The notes below the pieces were generated by a model. The model did not search any database and was not told the origin of the DNA. It saw nothing but the letters and a program-made list of their open reading frames with translations. The position numbers and the translations under genes are program-made. 64,000 bases of DNA from a virus: the IMG/VR virus record IMGVR_UViG_3300036770_003738, positions 20,593 through 84,592 of that record, one strand, 5' to 3'. The stretch's first letter is position 1; every line of letters begins with the position of its first letter. Below are positions 6,366 through 15,725 of the stretch, piece after piece.

Positions 6366-9332
6366 ATGTCTATCTATAAGCGTGTCAGTGGGAATCTTGT
6401 TGTTCAAACCATAGGTAATACAGATTCAATCACTTTTCAAGGCGCAAGCGCCAACACTGCCACGGTGGTTATCGATGGCAACTTAACCGTAACTGGCAAT
6501 GCATCGCTGACAGGCAACATTGCAGGCGACAAAATCTTTAACGGCACTACTAGTATTGAAATACCTACGTCAAATGGCAACGCAAATATTAGCGTAGGTG
6601 GTGTGTCTAATGTCTTTGTAACTACTTCAACAGGTGTTGAAGTAGCCGGTACTGCAAGTGCAACCGGCAACGTTACAGGTGGCAATATTGTCACATCAGG
6701 ACAAGTTACAGCAACTGATACAGTCACTGGCGGCAACATTACTACGCCGGGTAACATTAATCTAATTAGAGCTTCGACCGCTACAACAACTCCAATCCTT
6801 CGATTTACAGATTCTAATACTGCAGTTACTAGTTTAGGTTCAAACATTGGTGCAGTCGAATGGTATGTATCTGACCCAACTGGTGCAGGTGCCCGCGTTA
6901 CTGCTGCCGTTAAAGCAGTGTACGCCGATGGCTCAGGCAATGCAAATATTCTAATACAAACTGCTAGTGGTGCTAGTCTAACTAATCGAATAGTAGTATT
7001 AGGAGACACCGGCAACGTTGGTGTTGCTAACAGTGCTCCTTTGCATGGGTTTGCAGTGTCAGGGACTATGTATGGATCTAGTACACTTGACGTAGTAGGC
7101 AACGTAGCAGGCGGTAATATATCTACAGCTGGTCTAGTAACTGCTGGCGGCAATGTAACTGGCGCCAACGTGTTCACTGCAGGGGTGGTTAGTGCAGGTG
7201 GCAATATTACTGGCGCTAACATTAGCGTAGCTGGCGGCGTAATAGGTGGCGCTGGCGGAGTAAGTGTAACTGGTAACGTCACCGGCGGTAACTTAATCAT
7301 TAACGGCACTATGAGTGCGTCAGGTAACTTAGCCACAACAGATATCACTGCAACCACCCTGAATGCTACTGGCAATATCACCGGCGGAAATATAAAAACA
7401 CTAGGCATTAGCAATGTTGGTACTAGCATCGTTACAGGAACACAAACAGTAATTGGTAATATCACTGGTGCAAACGTTAACGCTGGCATTGTATCAGCCA
7501 CGGGCAACGTTGACAGCTTGAACGTTAATACCGGTCTAGTATCAGCAACAGGTAACATTATATCTGCACCTGGCGGCTACTTTGTTGGCGACGGCGGCTA
7601 CCTAAGCAACATCACGGTAGTATCAAACGTGTCTGTAACACAGTTGGCCAGCGGAACCACAAACTGGACCATTCGCGGTTCAGGCGGCAATATTACTGCA
7701 GATATTGGCGGCGCATCAAACACAGTTGTGTTTTACGGTGGCGGCGTTGACATTACTGGTGCGTTTAGTGCAGTAGGCAACGTCACAGGCGGAAACATCA
7801 ACACAGGTGGGTTAGTATCAGCAACCGGAAACATTATAGGCGGCAATATTAGCGGCGCAACTGGTACCTTTACTACAGTTATTGGTGCAGCAAACGCTAC
7901 TAATTTAACGTCTGGCATTGTACCAAGTGATCGATTAATCGGCCAATATACTATTGATATTAATGGTAACTCAGTGATTGCTAATACTGTGGCTACAGCA
8001 GCACAGCCCAACATCACTAGCGTTGGTATATTAACAAGTTTGAGCGTTTCAGGAAACGTAGTTGGCGGAAACATCAACACCGCCGGTTTGGTTAGTGCAA
8101 CCGGTAACGTACGAGGTGGAAACATTACTACCGCTGGTGCAGTTAGTGCAACTGGTGCAATTACCGGCGCTGCAATTTCTGGTACAACCATCTCTGGTTC
8201 AGGCAATGTAACAGGCGCCAATATCAATACAGCTGGATTGGTGTCGGCTACCGGCAACGTCAATGGTGGTAATGTTAATACTACAGCACTAAGTTTGAGC
8301 GGCAACGTTATTTCGGCGCTAAATGCATCGAGTTCGATAACAGCTGGAACAACTGTAAGTGCCATTGGTAACGTCAGAGGCGGAAACGTTACTACTGGTG
8401 GCCAAATGTCAGCAACTGGCAATATTACAGGTAGTTACTTTATTGGTAACGGTAGTCAATTGTCAGGGATTGACGCTACAAGTATTCAAAACGGAACAAG
8501 CAATGTTCGTGTTGTAAGCTCTGGCGGCAATGTAGCAGTTGGAATCGGCGGAACATCCAATGTGGCTGTTTATGCAACCACCGGTCAATATGTTACAGGA
8601 TTGATTTCTGCAAGCGGCAACGTTACAGGTGCATATATCATTGGTAATGGTAGTCTGTTGTCAAGTATTACTGGTGCCAACGTTACAGGTACAGTAAGTA
8701 GTGCTACTACCGCAACCAGTGCAACATCAGCAACCACAGCAGGTACAGTAACCACAGCGGCACAGGGTAACATTACTAGTGTTGGCACCTTAACTAGTCT
8801 AGCAGTATCTGGTAATACCACTAGCGGTAATCTTAGTGTAAGCACTGGTACAGTTACTGTTGGCAATATTGTTAATGCAAACGGCAACGGAGTTGGTAAC
8901 GTTGGTAGTTCAACTACATATTTTAACACAGTATTTGCTAAAGCAACCAGCGCACAATATGCTGACTTGGCTGAAAAATTCCTAGCAGACCAGCCTTATC
9001 AGCCTGGTACAGTTCTAATATTTGGTGGCGAGTTAGAAGTTACAGAGTCAATGACCTATGCTGACCACAGAGTTGCTGGTGTAGTTTCTACAGATCCTAG
9101 TTACTTGATGAACGCCGGATTAGAAGGACAATACGCTGTGGAGCTAGCTTTGCAAGGTCGTGTGCCTTGTGCAGTCGAAGGCCCTGTAGAAAAAGGCGAC
9201 TTACTAGTATCTGCACCAAATGGTCGAGCAAGAGCAGCAAAATCTGCACAAGCTGGTACAATCATTGGTAAGAGTTTAGAAAACTTCAACGGTGCAGTTG
9301 GTACAATTGAAATCGTTGTAGGCCGCGATTAA
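6366..9332 (+). CDS. Repeat-built tail fibre protein with ADLAE C-terminal domain
   Basis: This 988-aa fibre is made almost entirely of short imperfect repeats of the type SATGNVTGGNI (about residues 30-855), which presumably form a long beta-structured trimeric shaft. Interspersed are non-repeat islands such as the segment near residues 135-230. The last 130 residues (from about 858) form a different domain starting AQYADLAEKF and ending in IEIVVGRD, a type found at the end of many phage fibres and resembling peptidase G2 or intramolecular chaperone domains. The same C-terminal domain recurs in the 1124-aa fibre at 15725. The start directly follows the stop of the previous gene. Confidence 0.85.
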   Translation: MSIYKRVSGNLVVQTIGNTDSITFQGASANTATVVIDGNLTVTGNASLTGNIAGDKIFNGTTSIEIPTSNGNANISVGGVSNVFVTTSTGVEVAGTASATGNVTGGNIVTSGQVTATDTVTGGNITTPGNINLIRASTATTTPILRFTDSNTAVTSLGSNIGAVEWYVSDPTGAGARVTAAVKAVYADGSGNANILIQTASGASLTNRIVVLGDTGNVGVANSAPLHGFAVSGTMYGSSTLDVVGNVAGGNISTAGLVTAGGNVTGANVFTAGVVSAGGNITGANISVAGGVIGGAGGVSVTGNVTGGNLIINGTMSASGNLATTDITATTLNATGNITGGNIKTLGISNVGTSIVTGTQTVIGNITGANVNAGIVSATGNVDSLNVNTGLVSATGNIISAPGGYFVGDGGYLSNITVVSNVSVTQLASGTTNWTIRGSGGNITADIGGASNTVVFYGGGVDITGAFSAVGNVTGGNINTGGLVSATGNIIGGNISGATGTFTTVIGAANATNLTSGIVPSDRLIGQYTIDINGNSVIANTVATAAQPNITSVGILTSLSVSGNVVGGNINTAGLVSATGNVRGGNITTAGAVSATGAITGAAISGTTISGSGNVTGANINTAGLVSATGNVNGGNVNTTALSLSGNVISALNASSSITAGTTVSAIGNVRGGNVTTGGQMSATGNITGSYFIGNGSQLSGIDATSIQNGTSNVRVVSSGGNVAVGIGGTSNVAVYATTGQYVTGLISASGNVTGAYIIGNGSLLSSITGANVTGTVSSATTATSATSATTAGTVTTAAQGNITSVGTLTSLAVSGNTTSGNLSVSTGTVTVGNIVNANGNGVGNVGSSTTYFNTVFAKATSAQYADLAEKFLADQPYQPGTVLIFGGELEVTESMTYADHRVAGVVSTDPSYLMNAGLEGQYAVELALQGRVPCAVEGPVEKGDLLVSAPNGRARAAKSAQAGTIIGKSLENFNGAVGTIEIVVGRD
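8469..8600 (+). repeat. Fibre cassette shared with 17171-17302
   Basis: A 132-base coding segment (IDATSIQNGTSNVRVVSSGG and onward) has a counterpart of equal length at 17171-17302. I count about 15 differences, nearly all at third codon positions, so the protein module is conserved while the DNA has diverged silently. Confidence 0.85.
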
Positions 9333-9341
9333 TAGCTAAAA

Positions 9342-9349
9342 CCTAAATA
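9342..9349 (+). promoter_or_regulatory. Late promoter box CCTAAATA
   Basis: CCTAAATA lies 40 bases before the ATG of the giant fibre gene. It is the first of two possible late boxes in this gap, and is followed by an AGGCAAC motif also found in the gp32 leader. Confidence 0.5.
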
Positions 9350-9355
9350 GGCAAC

Positions 9356-9383
9356 TCCTGGTAAATACACTAGATGACCAGGA
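9356..9383 (+). promoter_or_regulatory. Hairpin covering the giant-fibre ribosome site
   Basis: TCCTGGT (9356-9362) pairs with ACCAGGA (9377-9383). The right arm holds the AGGA ribosome site for the ATG at 9390. A transcript from the upstream box at 9342 would contain both arms, while a transcript from the box at 9360 would lack the left arm. Confidence 0.55.
9360..9367 (+). promoter_or_regulatory. Late promoter box GGTAAATA
   Basis: GGTAAATA ends 22 bases before the ATG at 9390 and is the second box in this gap. The resulting leader would start inside the hairpin loop and leave the AGGA ribosome site free. Confidence 0.5.
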
Positions 9384-9389
9384 TTACCT

Positions 9390-12300
9390 ATGACACAACA
9401 GATAATTGACACCGGAGCCCAAGCCAACGATGGAACTGGTGAACCGTTACGCGATGCTTTTACCGCTGTAAACGAAAACTTTACAGAAATATATACTGCT
9501 GGCCCTGTGGGCAGCAATGTTGTAATCAGCGGCAATACTATTGCAGTTACTGGTGTAAACAACAATCTAGTTCTCAAAGCCAACGGCATTGGCAATATTC
9601 AAGCTAACAGCAGCATTGTGCCCAGTATTGATTCTGCATACAATATTGGTAGCCCAGCTTCTAAATTTGATACTGTATATGCTGGTTATTTTTCAGGTAA
9701 CGGTAGTCAGTTAACAGGAGTTGTTTCTTCTGCTGGTTCTTTTATTGCTAACGGTATTAGTAATGTTTCTATTGCTGATGCTAGCGGTCCTGTTACTGTT
9801 AAGATTGGCGCAACTTCAAATCTTGCTGTATTCAGTAGCACTGGGGTAACAGTTGCAGGTAACGTTAGTGGAACTTATATTCTTGGTAACGGTGCATTAC
9901 TAACCGGCATCACTACTTCATATGGCAATTCTAATGTTGCTGCTTACTTACCGACTTATTCAGGAAACCTAAATCCAGACATTATTAGTGCGGCCGGAAA
10001 CATAACCGGTGCAAACATTAACACAAACGGAAATGTTCGCGCACAATACTATATCGGTGACGGTGGTTTTCTAAGTAACATTACAGTAAGCTCTAACGTT
10101 GCTGCTACTCAGTTAGCAAACGGTTCTACTGTTTTAAGTATTGATGGCGCTGATGGTAATATTGTTGCAACTGTTAATGGCACAAGCAATATAGCAGTAA
10201 TAAGTGATCAGGCGTTGACATTAAGTGCAAACTTATTACCAGCAGCAAACGCAACATATAATCTTGGCAGTCCAGCAGCAGCATTTAACGATTTATATCT
10301 ATCCAACAGCACAATTTATCTCGGCAATGCAACAATCAGTGCTAATTCTACTGCGGTTATCTTAACAAACGAAAGTGGTCAACAAACAGTCATCGAAGGT
10401 GCTGGTACGATTGAACCATATGGCGATTCTAATGTGTCTGCTTATCTTGCTAGCGGGACTGATGCTGCTAATATTATTACAATTGGTAATATTAGCGGCG
10501 GCAACTTTATAGGCTCAGGCTCGGCACTTACTTCAATCACTGGTGCCAATGTTACAGGTACAGTAGCTAACGCTACGTATGCTGCAACTGCTGGATTAGC
10601 AACCTCTGCTAGTACTGTAACCACCGCAGCGCAGCCTAACATTACATCGGTTGGTACACTAACTGCACTAAGCATAACTGGTAACGTTACTGCAGACACA
10701 TACTTCATTGGTAACGGTGCGTTACTGACTGGCCTGCCTGCTAGTTACGGGGATTCAAACGTAGTCACATTATTGGATGCGTTTGGATCCAATACTATTG
10801 TTACAACCGGCAATATCAATGGTGGCGCGTTTAATGGACGAGGGTTGTTTAATGGTACCAGCAGTGTAGAAATACCCACTGTTAATAGTAGCATTTTGGT
10901 CGGTGTCAATGGCGTCGGAAGTGTAGAATTCACAGAAGGTGGTATCAATGCTCTGGGCATCACGGCACTAAGCAATATCACTGGTGGAAACCTAACAACA
11001 CAAGGCACTATAAGTGCATTGGGCAACGTTGTTACAGATGGGTATTTTGTTGGTAACTTTGCTGGTAACATCTCTGGTAACTTAACAGTTCCGGGATCAA
11101 ACACACAGGTGCTGTTCAACGTTAACGGCAGCGCTGGCGCAGTAGCAGGTTTCACTTATAACACAGATTCCAACACTATGGCTGTATTGGGTGTTATGTC
11201 TGCTCAAGGCAACGTAATTGCTGCCAATGCTGTGATATCTGGCCTTGCTACCGTAACCGGTAATGTAATTGGTGGCAATCTTGTCACTGCTGGACAAGTT
11301 AGCGCATTTGGCAATATTATTGGTGACTATGTTATTGGTAACGGTGCTTTTTTAACTGGACTACCGGCAACATATGGAAATACCGAAGTTGCTGCTTACT
11401 TGCCAACCTATACTGGTGCATTAGCCGCGCTTGCTGGCGACGTTGTAACTACTGCAAACGTTCAAGGTGCATACATATTAGGAAATGGGTCAGGATTAAG
11501 TGCTATTACTGGCGCTAATGTAACCGGTACCGTGGCCAATGCCACATATGCCGATACTGCCGGTTCTGCAACTAGTGCTACTTCGGCTACAACTGCTGGA
11601 ACAGTTACAACTGCCTCTCAACCGAATATTACATCAGTTGGTACTTTAAGTAGTCTAGAAGTAACCGGCAACACAACATCAGGTAATTTATATTCAAACG
11701 GTAGTTTGACTGCGGTAACCTTTGCTTACCTTAATACAATTGTTCCTCGAACAAATAGCACAGTTCTTATTGCAGCAGGCAATATTGCGTTAACTGGCGA
11801 GATTAATCATACTGGTGCCAATTTAAACACAACTGTTATTGTAGCAAGTGGTAATATTAATGGCGGTAACTTAGTTACAGGCGGAGTAGTTGATGCTGAA
11901 TCAGTTGACGCTAACTCAGCAATCATTGGGGGCAACTTAACTGTAAATGGAAATGTTACTTCTACTACTAATCTAACATTACGTCCAGGAATTGGCAGTA
12001 ACATTAACTTCCCTGTACTCGGTGGTAACATTACTTTTGAATCTGCAACCGGTAATGCTGGATTTCCTGGCGCAGTCTACACCGGAGACCAAGTTGTCAC
12101 TGGTAACATTGGTGCAACAGGATTTGTTAGTGTAGGCGGTAATGTAACTGCAGGCACAGGTAGTTTCTTCATTGGTGACGGTGGACTATTAAGCAATATT
12201 AGTGTAGCTGCCGGATCAACAATTCTTAACGGTAATAGCAACGTTAGTGTTGCAGCAGCAGGCAACGTTACAGTATCAGTTGGTGGAGTTAATAGTGTAC

Positions 12301-15300
12301 TAACCGTTACTGAAACTGGTGCAAACATTGCTGGAACAATTAGTGCCAGTGGTAACATTGATGGTAGCAACATCAATGGCAATGGCTCAGGACTGAGTTC
12401 TATAACTGGTGCCAATGTCACAGGTACTGTGGCCAATGCCACATATGCAGACACTGCTGGATCAGCAACAACTGCTGGCACAGTGACCACTGCAGCTCAA
12501 CCCAATATCACAAGTGTTGGCACTTTGAGTTCGGTGACAGTAACAGGCAACATCGATGGCGCAAACATCAACGGTAATGGTTCTGGATTAACCAGTATCA
12601 CTGGTGCTAATGTCATAGGTATTGTGGCCAATGCCACATATGCTGATAGCGCAGGATCAGCAACAACAGCTACCACAGCTACCACAGCAGGTACAGTGAC
12701 CACTGCAGCACAACCAAATATTACTTCAGTTGGTACCTTGAGTTCGGTGACAGTAACTGGCAATATCTCAGGTGGTAATCTTGACACCACTGGAATTATT
12801 AATGCAGCATCATTGAGTACCAGCGGCAACGCAGTAATCGGTGGCGACCTAGTAGTGAACGGTAACCTTGCGTACCTCAATATCAACGCACTTAGCGTTG
12901 AAGATCCGATTATCAGTATTGGTAGAGGTCCAAACAATGCTCCATTGATTGCCAACGATGGCAAAGATCGTGGCGAACTACTGTACTATTATTCAGGTTC
13001 TGAAAAATCTGCATTTATTGGTTTTGATGACACTACTAATAAATTGTTTGCTGCCTCTGATGTTAGCGTTGCTAACGAGATTGTGTCTGTAAACAGCTAC
13101 GGCACATTTGTAGTTGGTGCACTTGAAGGTACTAGTGTAAGCGTAACAGGTAACATTGATGGTGGCAACATCAATGGCAATGGCTCAGGACTGAGTTCTA
13201 TAACTGGTGCCAATGTCACAGGTACTGTGGCCAATGCCACATATGCAACCAGTGCTGGATCAGCAACAACAGCTACCACAGCTACCACAGCAACCACAGC
13301 AGGTACAGTGACCACTGCAGCACAACCTAATATTACCTCAGTTGGCACACTAACATCTGTTACTGTAACAGGTAACATTGATGGTGGCAACATCAATGGC
13401 AATGGCTCAGGACTGAGTTCTATAACTGGTGCCAATGTCACAGGTACTGTGGCCAATGCCACATATGCAACCAGTGCTGGATCAGCCACTTCGGCAACTA
13501 CAGCTACTTCAGCAACAACCGCTGGCACTGTAACTACAGCAGCACAACCCAATATCACAAGTGTTGGCACACTAACATCTGTTACTGTAACAGGTAACAT
13601 TGATGGTGGCAACATCAATGGCAATGGCTCAGGACTGAGTTCTATAACTGGTGCCAATGTCACAGGTACTGTGGCCAATGCCACATATGCAACCAGTGCT
13701 GGATCAGCAACCACAGCAGGTACAGTGACCACTGCAGCACAACCCAATATCACAAGTGTTGGCACACTAACATCTGTTACTGTAACAGGTAACATTGATG
13801 GTGGCAACTTGACCACAGGCGGACAAGTTAGCGCTGCAGGTAACATCACTGGTGGTAATGTTAATACAGCCGGATTAGTACAAAGTGCGTTGTTGTCAGC
13901 AACTGGCAACGTTATTGGTGGTAACATCGTCAGTCAAGATCAAATACAAGGTGTATCACTAAATGCTAGCAGTAACATAACTGGCGGCAATCTTGTTACC
14001 AGTGGTTTGATTACTGCTACAGGTAGCATTGCTACTAGCAGCAGTTTAACAGTAGCAACAACTGTATCTGCTACCGGTAACATAACTGGCGGCAACATTA
14101 ACACCAGCGGTTCTATCACTGCCACAGGCGGTATAAACGTTGCTAATGTGGTAACGGGCGGGCTGATCACTGCAACTGGTAACGTAAACGGCGGCAATAT
14201 CAACACCGGAGGTTTAGTAAGCTCAACTGGTGACGTAATTGGTGGCAACTTAGTCACCGCTGGCCTGGTTGTAGCAACAGGTAACGTGAGTGGTGCTAAT
14301 ATTTTTGCCACAGGCACAGTTAGTGCCACTGGCAACTTAGATGCAACTGGCAACGTCAATGCCACAAACTTTGTAGGTACGCTAGTAGGTGACATTGCGC
14401 TAACAGGGAGCAACAGTCAGGTATTGTTTAACCTTGACGGAGTGATTGGCAGCGATACTGGATTTGTTTACGACTATGCGGCAAATGCTTTAACAGTTGG
14501 TGGTAACATTGCTACTGCTAACGGTGGTAGTTTGGTAGTATCAGGCATTGTTACTGCAACCGGAAACATCATTAGCGTAGCCAACATAGCAGGCGGCAAT
14601 ATCAGTTCAAGCGGTCAGATTTCTGCTGCTGGTAACGTTACTGGCGGCAACATTATTACTTCTGCCTTAGTACAAGGTGCCATAGTTAGCGCAACTGGTA
14701 ACGTAACTGGCGGAAACATTACTACTGCTGGTCTTGCAACAGTAACCGGTAACGTATCTGGCGGCAACATTAACACTGGCGGTTTGGTTAGTGCAACTGG
14801 TAATGTAATTGGTGGTAATATTGTCACTGCTGGCTCAATTAGTGCAGCAGGCAACATCGATGGCGGCAATATCAATACTGCAGGCCTGATTAGTGTAACT
14901 GGTGATGTCACTGGTGCTAACGTAGTATCAGCTACTACATTTAGCGGAACCACAGTAACCGTGACTGGTAACGTCACAGGCGGTAATATCAACACCGGTG
15001 GATTGATAAGTTCAACTGGTAATGTAATTGGTGGTAACATCAACACTGCTGGTTTAGTAAGCTCGTCTGGTAACGTAATTGGTGGTAATATTGTCACTGC
15101 AGCCCTAGTACAAGGTGCTACTGTTAGTGCAACTGGTAACGTAATTGGCGGTAATGTTAACACAGCTGGTTTGGTTAGTGCAACTGGCAATATAAATGGC
15201 GGCAACGTTAACGCAGCAGGATTGAGCTTGAGCGGCAACGTGCTGAGCGTGATCAACTCTACTTCAAACATTAATACTACTGGCAACATAACTGCCAATA

Positions 15301-15389
15301 ATATCGTCGGCACAACCAGCATAAGTATTAACGGACAGACATTGGCCACAGTGGATGACGCAACAGCTTTAGCAATAGCATTAGGATAA
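9390..15389 (+). CDS. Giant repeat-built tail fibre protein (1999 aa)
   Basis: The N-terminus (DTGAQANDGTGEPLRDAFTAVNENF) is the attachment-type motif of many aquatic phage fibres. It is followed by a shaft of hundreds of short GN-[IV]-xGGN repeats. Longer units recur around residues 990-1470, carrying GNGSGLSSITGANVTGTVANATYA, a variable run of SATTATTA triplets, and AAQPNITSVGTL. Around residues 1150-1245 a distinct island (VEDPIISIGRG, then GELLYYYSGSEKSAFIGFDD) interrupts the repeats; a counterpart occurs in the 1124-aa fibre. Unlike the other two fibres it has no ADLAE domain, ending instead in ATALAIALG. It is translated from an AGGA site inside a hairpin. Confidence 0.85.
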   Translation: MTQQIIDTGAQANDGTGEPLRDAFTAVNENFTEIYTAGPVGSNVVISGNTIAVTGVNNNLVLKANGIGNIQANSSIVPSIDSAYNIGSPASKFDTVYAGYFSGNGSQLTGVVSSAGSFIANGISNVSIADASGPVTVKIGATSNLAVFSSTGVTVAGNVSGTYILGNGALLTGITTSYGNSNVAAYLPTYSGNLNPDIISAAGNITGANINTNGNVRAQYYIGDGGFLSNITVSSNVAATQLANGSTVLSIDGADGNIVATVNGTSNIAVISDQALTLSANLLPAANATYNLGSPAAAFNDLYLSNSTIYLGNATISANSTAVILTNESGQQTVIEGAGTIEPYGDSNVSAYLASGTDAANIITIGNISGGNFIGSGSALTSITGANVTGTVANATYAATAGLATSASTVTTAAQPNITSVGTLTALSITGNVTADTYFIGNGALLTGLPASYGDSNVVTLLDAFGSNTIVTTGNINGGAFNGRGLFNGTSSVEIPTVNSSILVGVNGVGSVEFTEGGINALGITALSNITGGNLTTQGTISALGNVVTDGYFVGNFAGNISGNLTVPGSNTQVLFNVNGSAGAVAGFTYNTDSNTMAVLGVMSAQGNVIAANAVISGLATVTGNVIGGNLVTAGQVSAFGNIIGDYVIGNGAFLTGLPATYGNTEVAAYLPTYTGALAALAGDVVTTANVQGAYILGNGSGLSAITGANVTGTVANATYADTAGSATSATSATTAGTVTTASQPNITSVGTLSSLEVTGNTTSGNLYSNGSLTAVTFAYLNTIVPRTNSTVLIAAGNIALTGEINHTGANLNTTVIVASGNINGGNLVTGGVVDAESVDANSAIIGGNLTVNGNVTSTTNLTLRPGIGSNINFPVLGGNITFESATGNAGFPGAVYTGDQVVTGNIGATGFVSVGGNVTAGTGSFFIGDGGLLSNISVAAGSTILNGNSNVSVAAAGNVTVSVGGVNSVLTVTETGANIAGTISASGNIDGSNINGNGSGLSSITGANVTGTVANATYADTAGSATTAGTVTTAAQPNITSVGTLSSVTVTGNIDGANINGNGSGLTSITGANVIGIVANATYADSAGSATTATTATTAGTVTTAAQPNITSVGTLSSVTVTGNISGGNLDTTGIINAASLSTSGNAVIGGDLVVNGNLAYLNINALSVEDPIISIGRGPNNAPLIANDGKDRGELLYYYSGSEKSAFIGFDDTTNKLFAASDVSVANEIVSVNSYGTFVVGALEGTSVSVTGNIDGGNINGNGSGLSSITGANVTGTVANATYATSAGSATTATTATTATTAGTVTTAAQPNITSVGTLTSVTVTGNIDGGNINGNGSGLSSITGANVTGTVANATYATSAGSATSATTATSATTAGTVTTAAQPNITSVGTLTSVTVTGNIDGGNINGNGSGLSSITGANVTGTVANATYATSAGSATTAGTVTTAAQPNITSVGTLTSVTVTGNIDGGNLTTGGQVSAAGNITGGNVNTAGLVQSALLSATGNVIGGNIVSQDQIQGVSLNASSNITGGNLVTSGLITATGSIATSSSLTVATTVSATGNITGGNINTSGSITATGGINVANVVTGGLITATGNVNGGNINTGGLVSSTGDVIGGNLVTAGLVVATGNVSGANIFATGTVSATGNLDATGNVNATNFVGTLVGDIALTGSNSQVLFNLDGVIGSDTGFVYDYAANALTVGGNIATANGGSLVVSGIVTATGNIISVANIAGGNISSSGQISAAGNVTGGNIITSALVQGAIVSATGNVTGGNITTAGLATVTGNVSGGNINTGGLVSATGNVIGGNIVTAGSISAAGNIDGGNINTAGLISVTGDVTGANVVSATTFSGTTVTVTGNVTGGNINTGGLISSTGNVIGGNINTAGLVSSSGNVIGGNIVTAALVQGATVSATGNVIGGNVNTAGLVSATGNINGGNVNAAGLSLSGNVLSVINSTSNINTTGNITANNIVGTTSISINGQTLATVDDATALAIALG
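12351..12758 (+). repeat. Two long direct-repeat units in the giant fibre gene
   Basis: Two in-frame units, starting at 12351 and 12546 with lengths of 195 and 213 bases, encode GNIDG-x-NINGNGSGL and the following ITGANV segment. They are less alike at DNA level than the units at 13149-13787. Confidence 0.75.
13149..13787 (+). repeat. Three near-identical direct-repeat units in the giant fibre gene
   Basis: Units start at 13149, 13371 and 13593 and are 222, 222 and 195 bases long. The first ~120 bases of each are nearly identical at DNA level. The length difference of 27 bases comes from the number of Ala-Thr-Thr type codons in a low-complexity linker, so every length stays in frame. Confidence 0.9.
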
Positions 15390-15392
15390 AAA

Positions 15393-15725
15393 ATGGCAAA
15401 TACATTTACAAGAAAACTCAGCAGAGGGGTTGGAACCACAGCAGCAGCAATAGGTAGCTATACTGTGGCTGCTAACACAACTGTTGTGATTGTTGGACTT
15501 ACTGTGACCAATACTAGTGGCAGTGCAATTACTGCTAACGTATTCATCAATGACGGTGCTGCTAACACTTCTGTTGTGACTAACGCCCCTATTAGTTCAG
15601 GAGCAAGTTTGATCCCAGTAGGCGGAGATCAAAAGATAGTACTTTTAACAGGAGATTCAGTTTACGTTCAGAGCAGCGCAGCTTCAAGTGTTGATGCAAT
15701 TCTCAGCATAATGGAAATCACCTAA
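15393..15725 (+). CDS. Small virion-associated protein
   Basis: This is a 110-aa beta-rich protein (MANTFTRKLSRGVG start, then TVVIVGLTVTNTSGSAITANVFIND). Proteins of this pattern lie beside fibre genes in aquatic T4-like phages and probably form a small virion or fibre-associated part. It begins 3 bases after the giant fibre stop and its own stop overlaps the next start as TAATG, so the three are coupled in translation. No catalytic motif is visible. Confidence 0.6.
   Translation: MANTFTRKLSRGVGTTAAAIGSYTVAANTTVVIVGLTVTNTSGSAITANVFINDGAANTSVVTNAPISSGASLIPVGGDQKIVLLTGDSVYVQSSAASSVDAILSIMEIT

Noticed and set aside
6437-7558. Long open frame (373 codons) antisense to the 988-aa fibre gene
   Set aside because: The repeat codons of the fibre read as Pro/Val/Leu-rich repeats on the other strand and leave the frame open. 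No ribosome site or promoter; the same occurs at 7733-8422 and 8585-8929.
12351-13787. CRISPR-like array
   Set aside because: The repeats are coding, 195-222 bases long, in frame, and have no unique spacers.
12077-15439. Several antisense frames across the giant fibre gene
   Set aside because: These are shadows of the sense repeats (VTLPPxIxP-type text) and have no independent signals.
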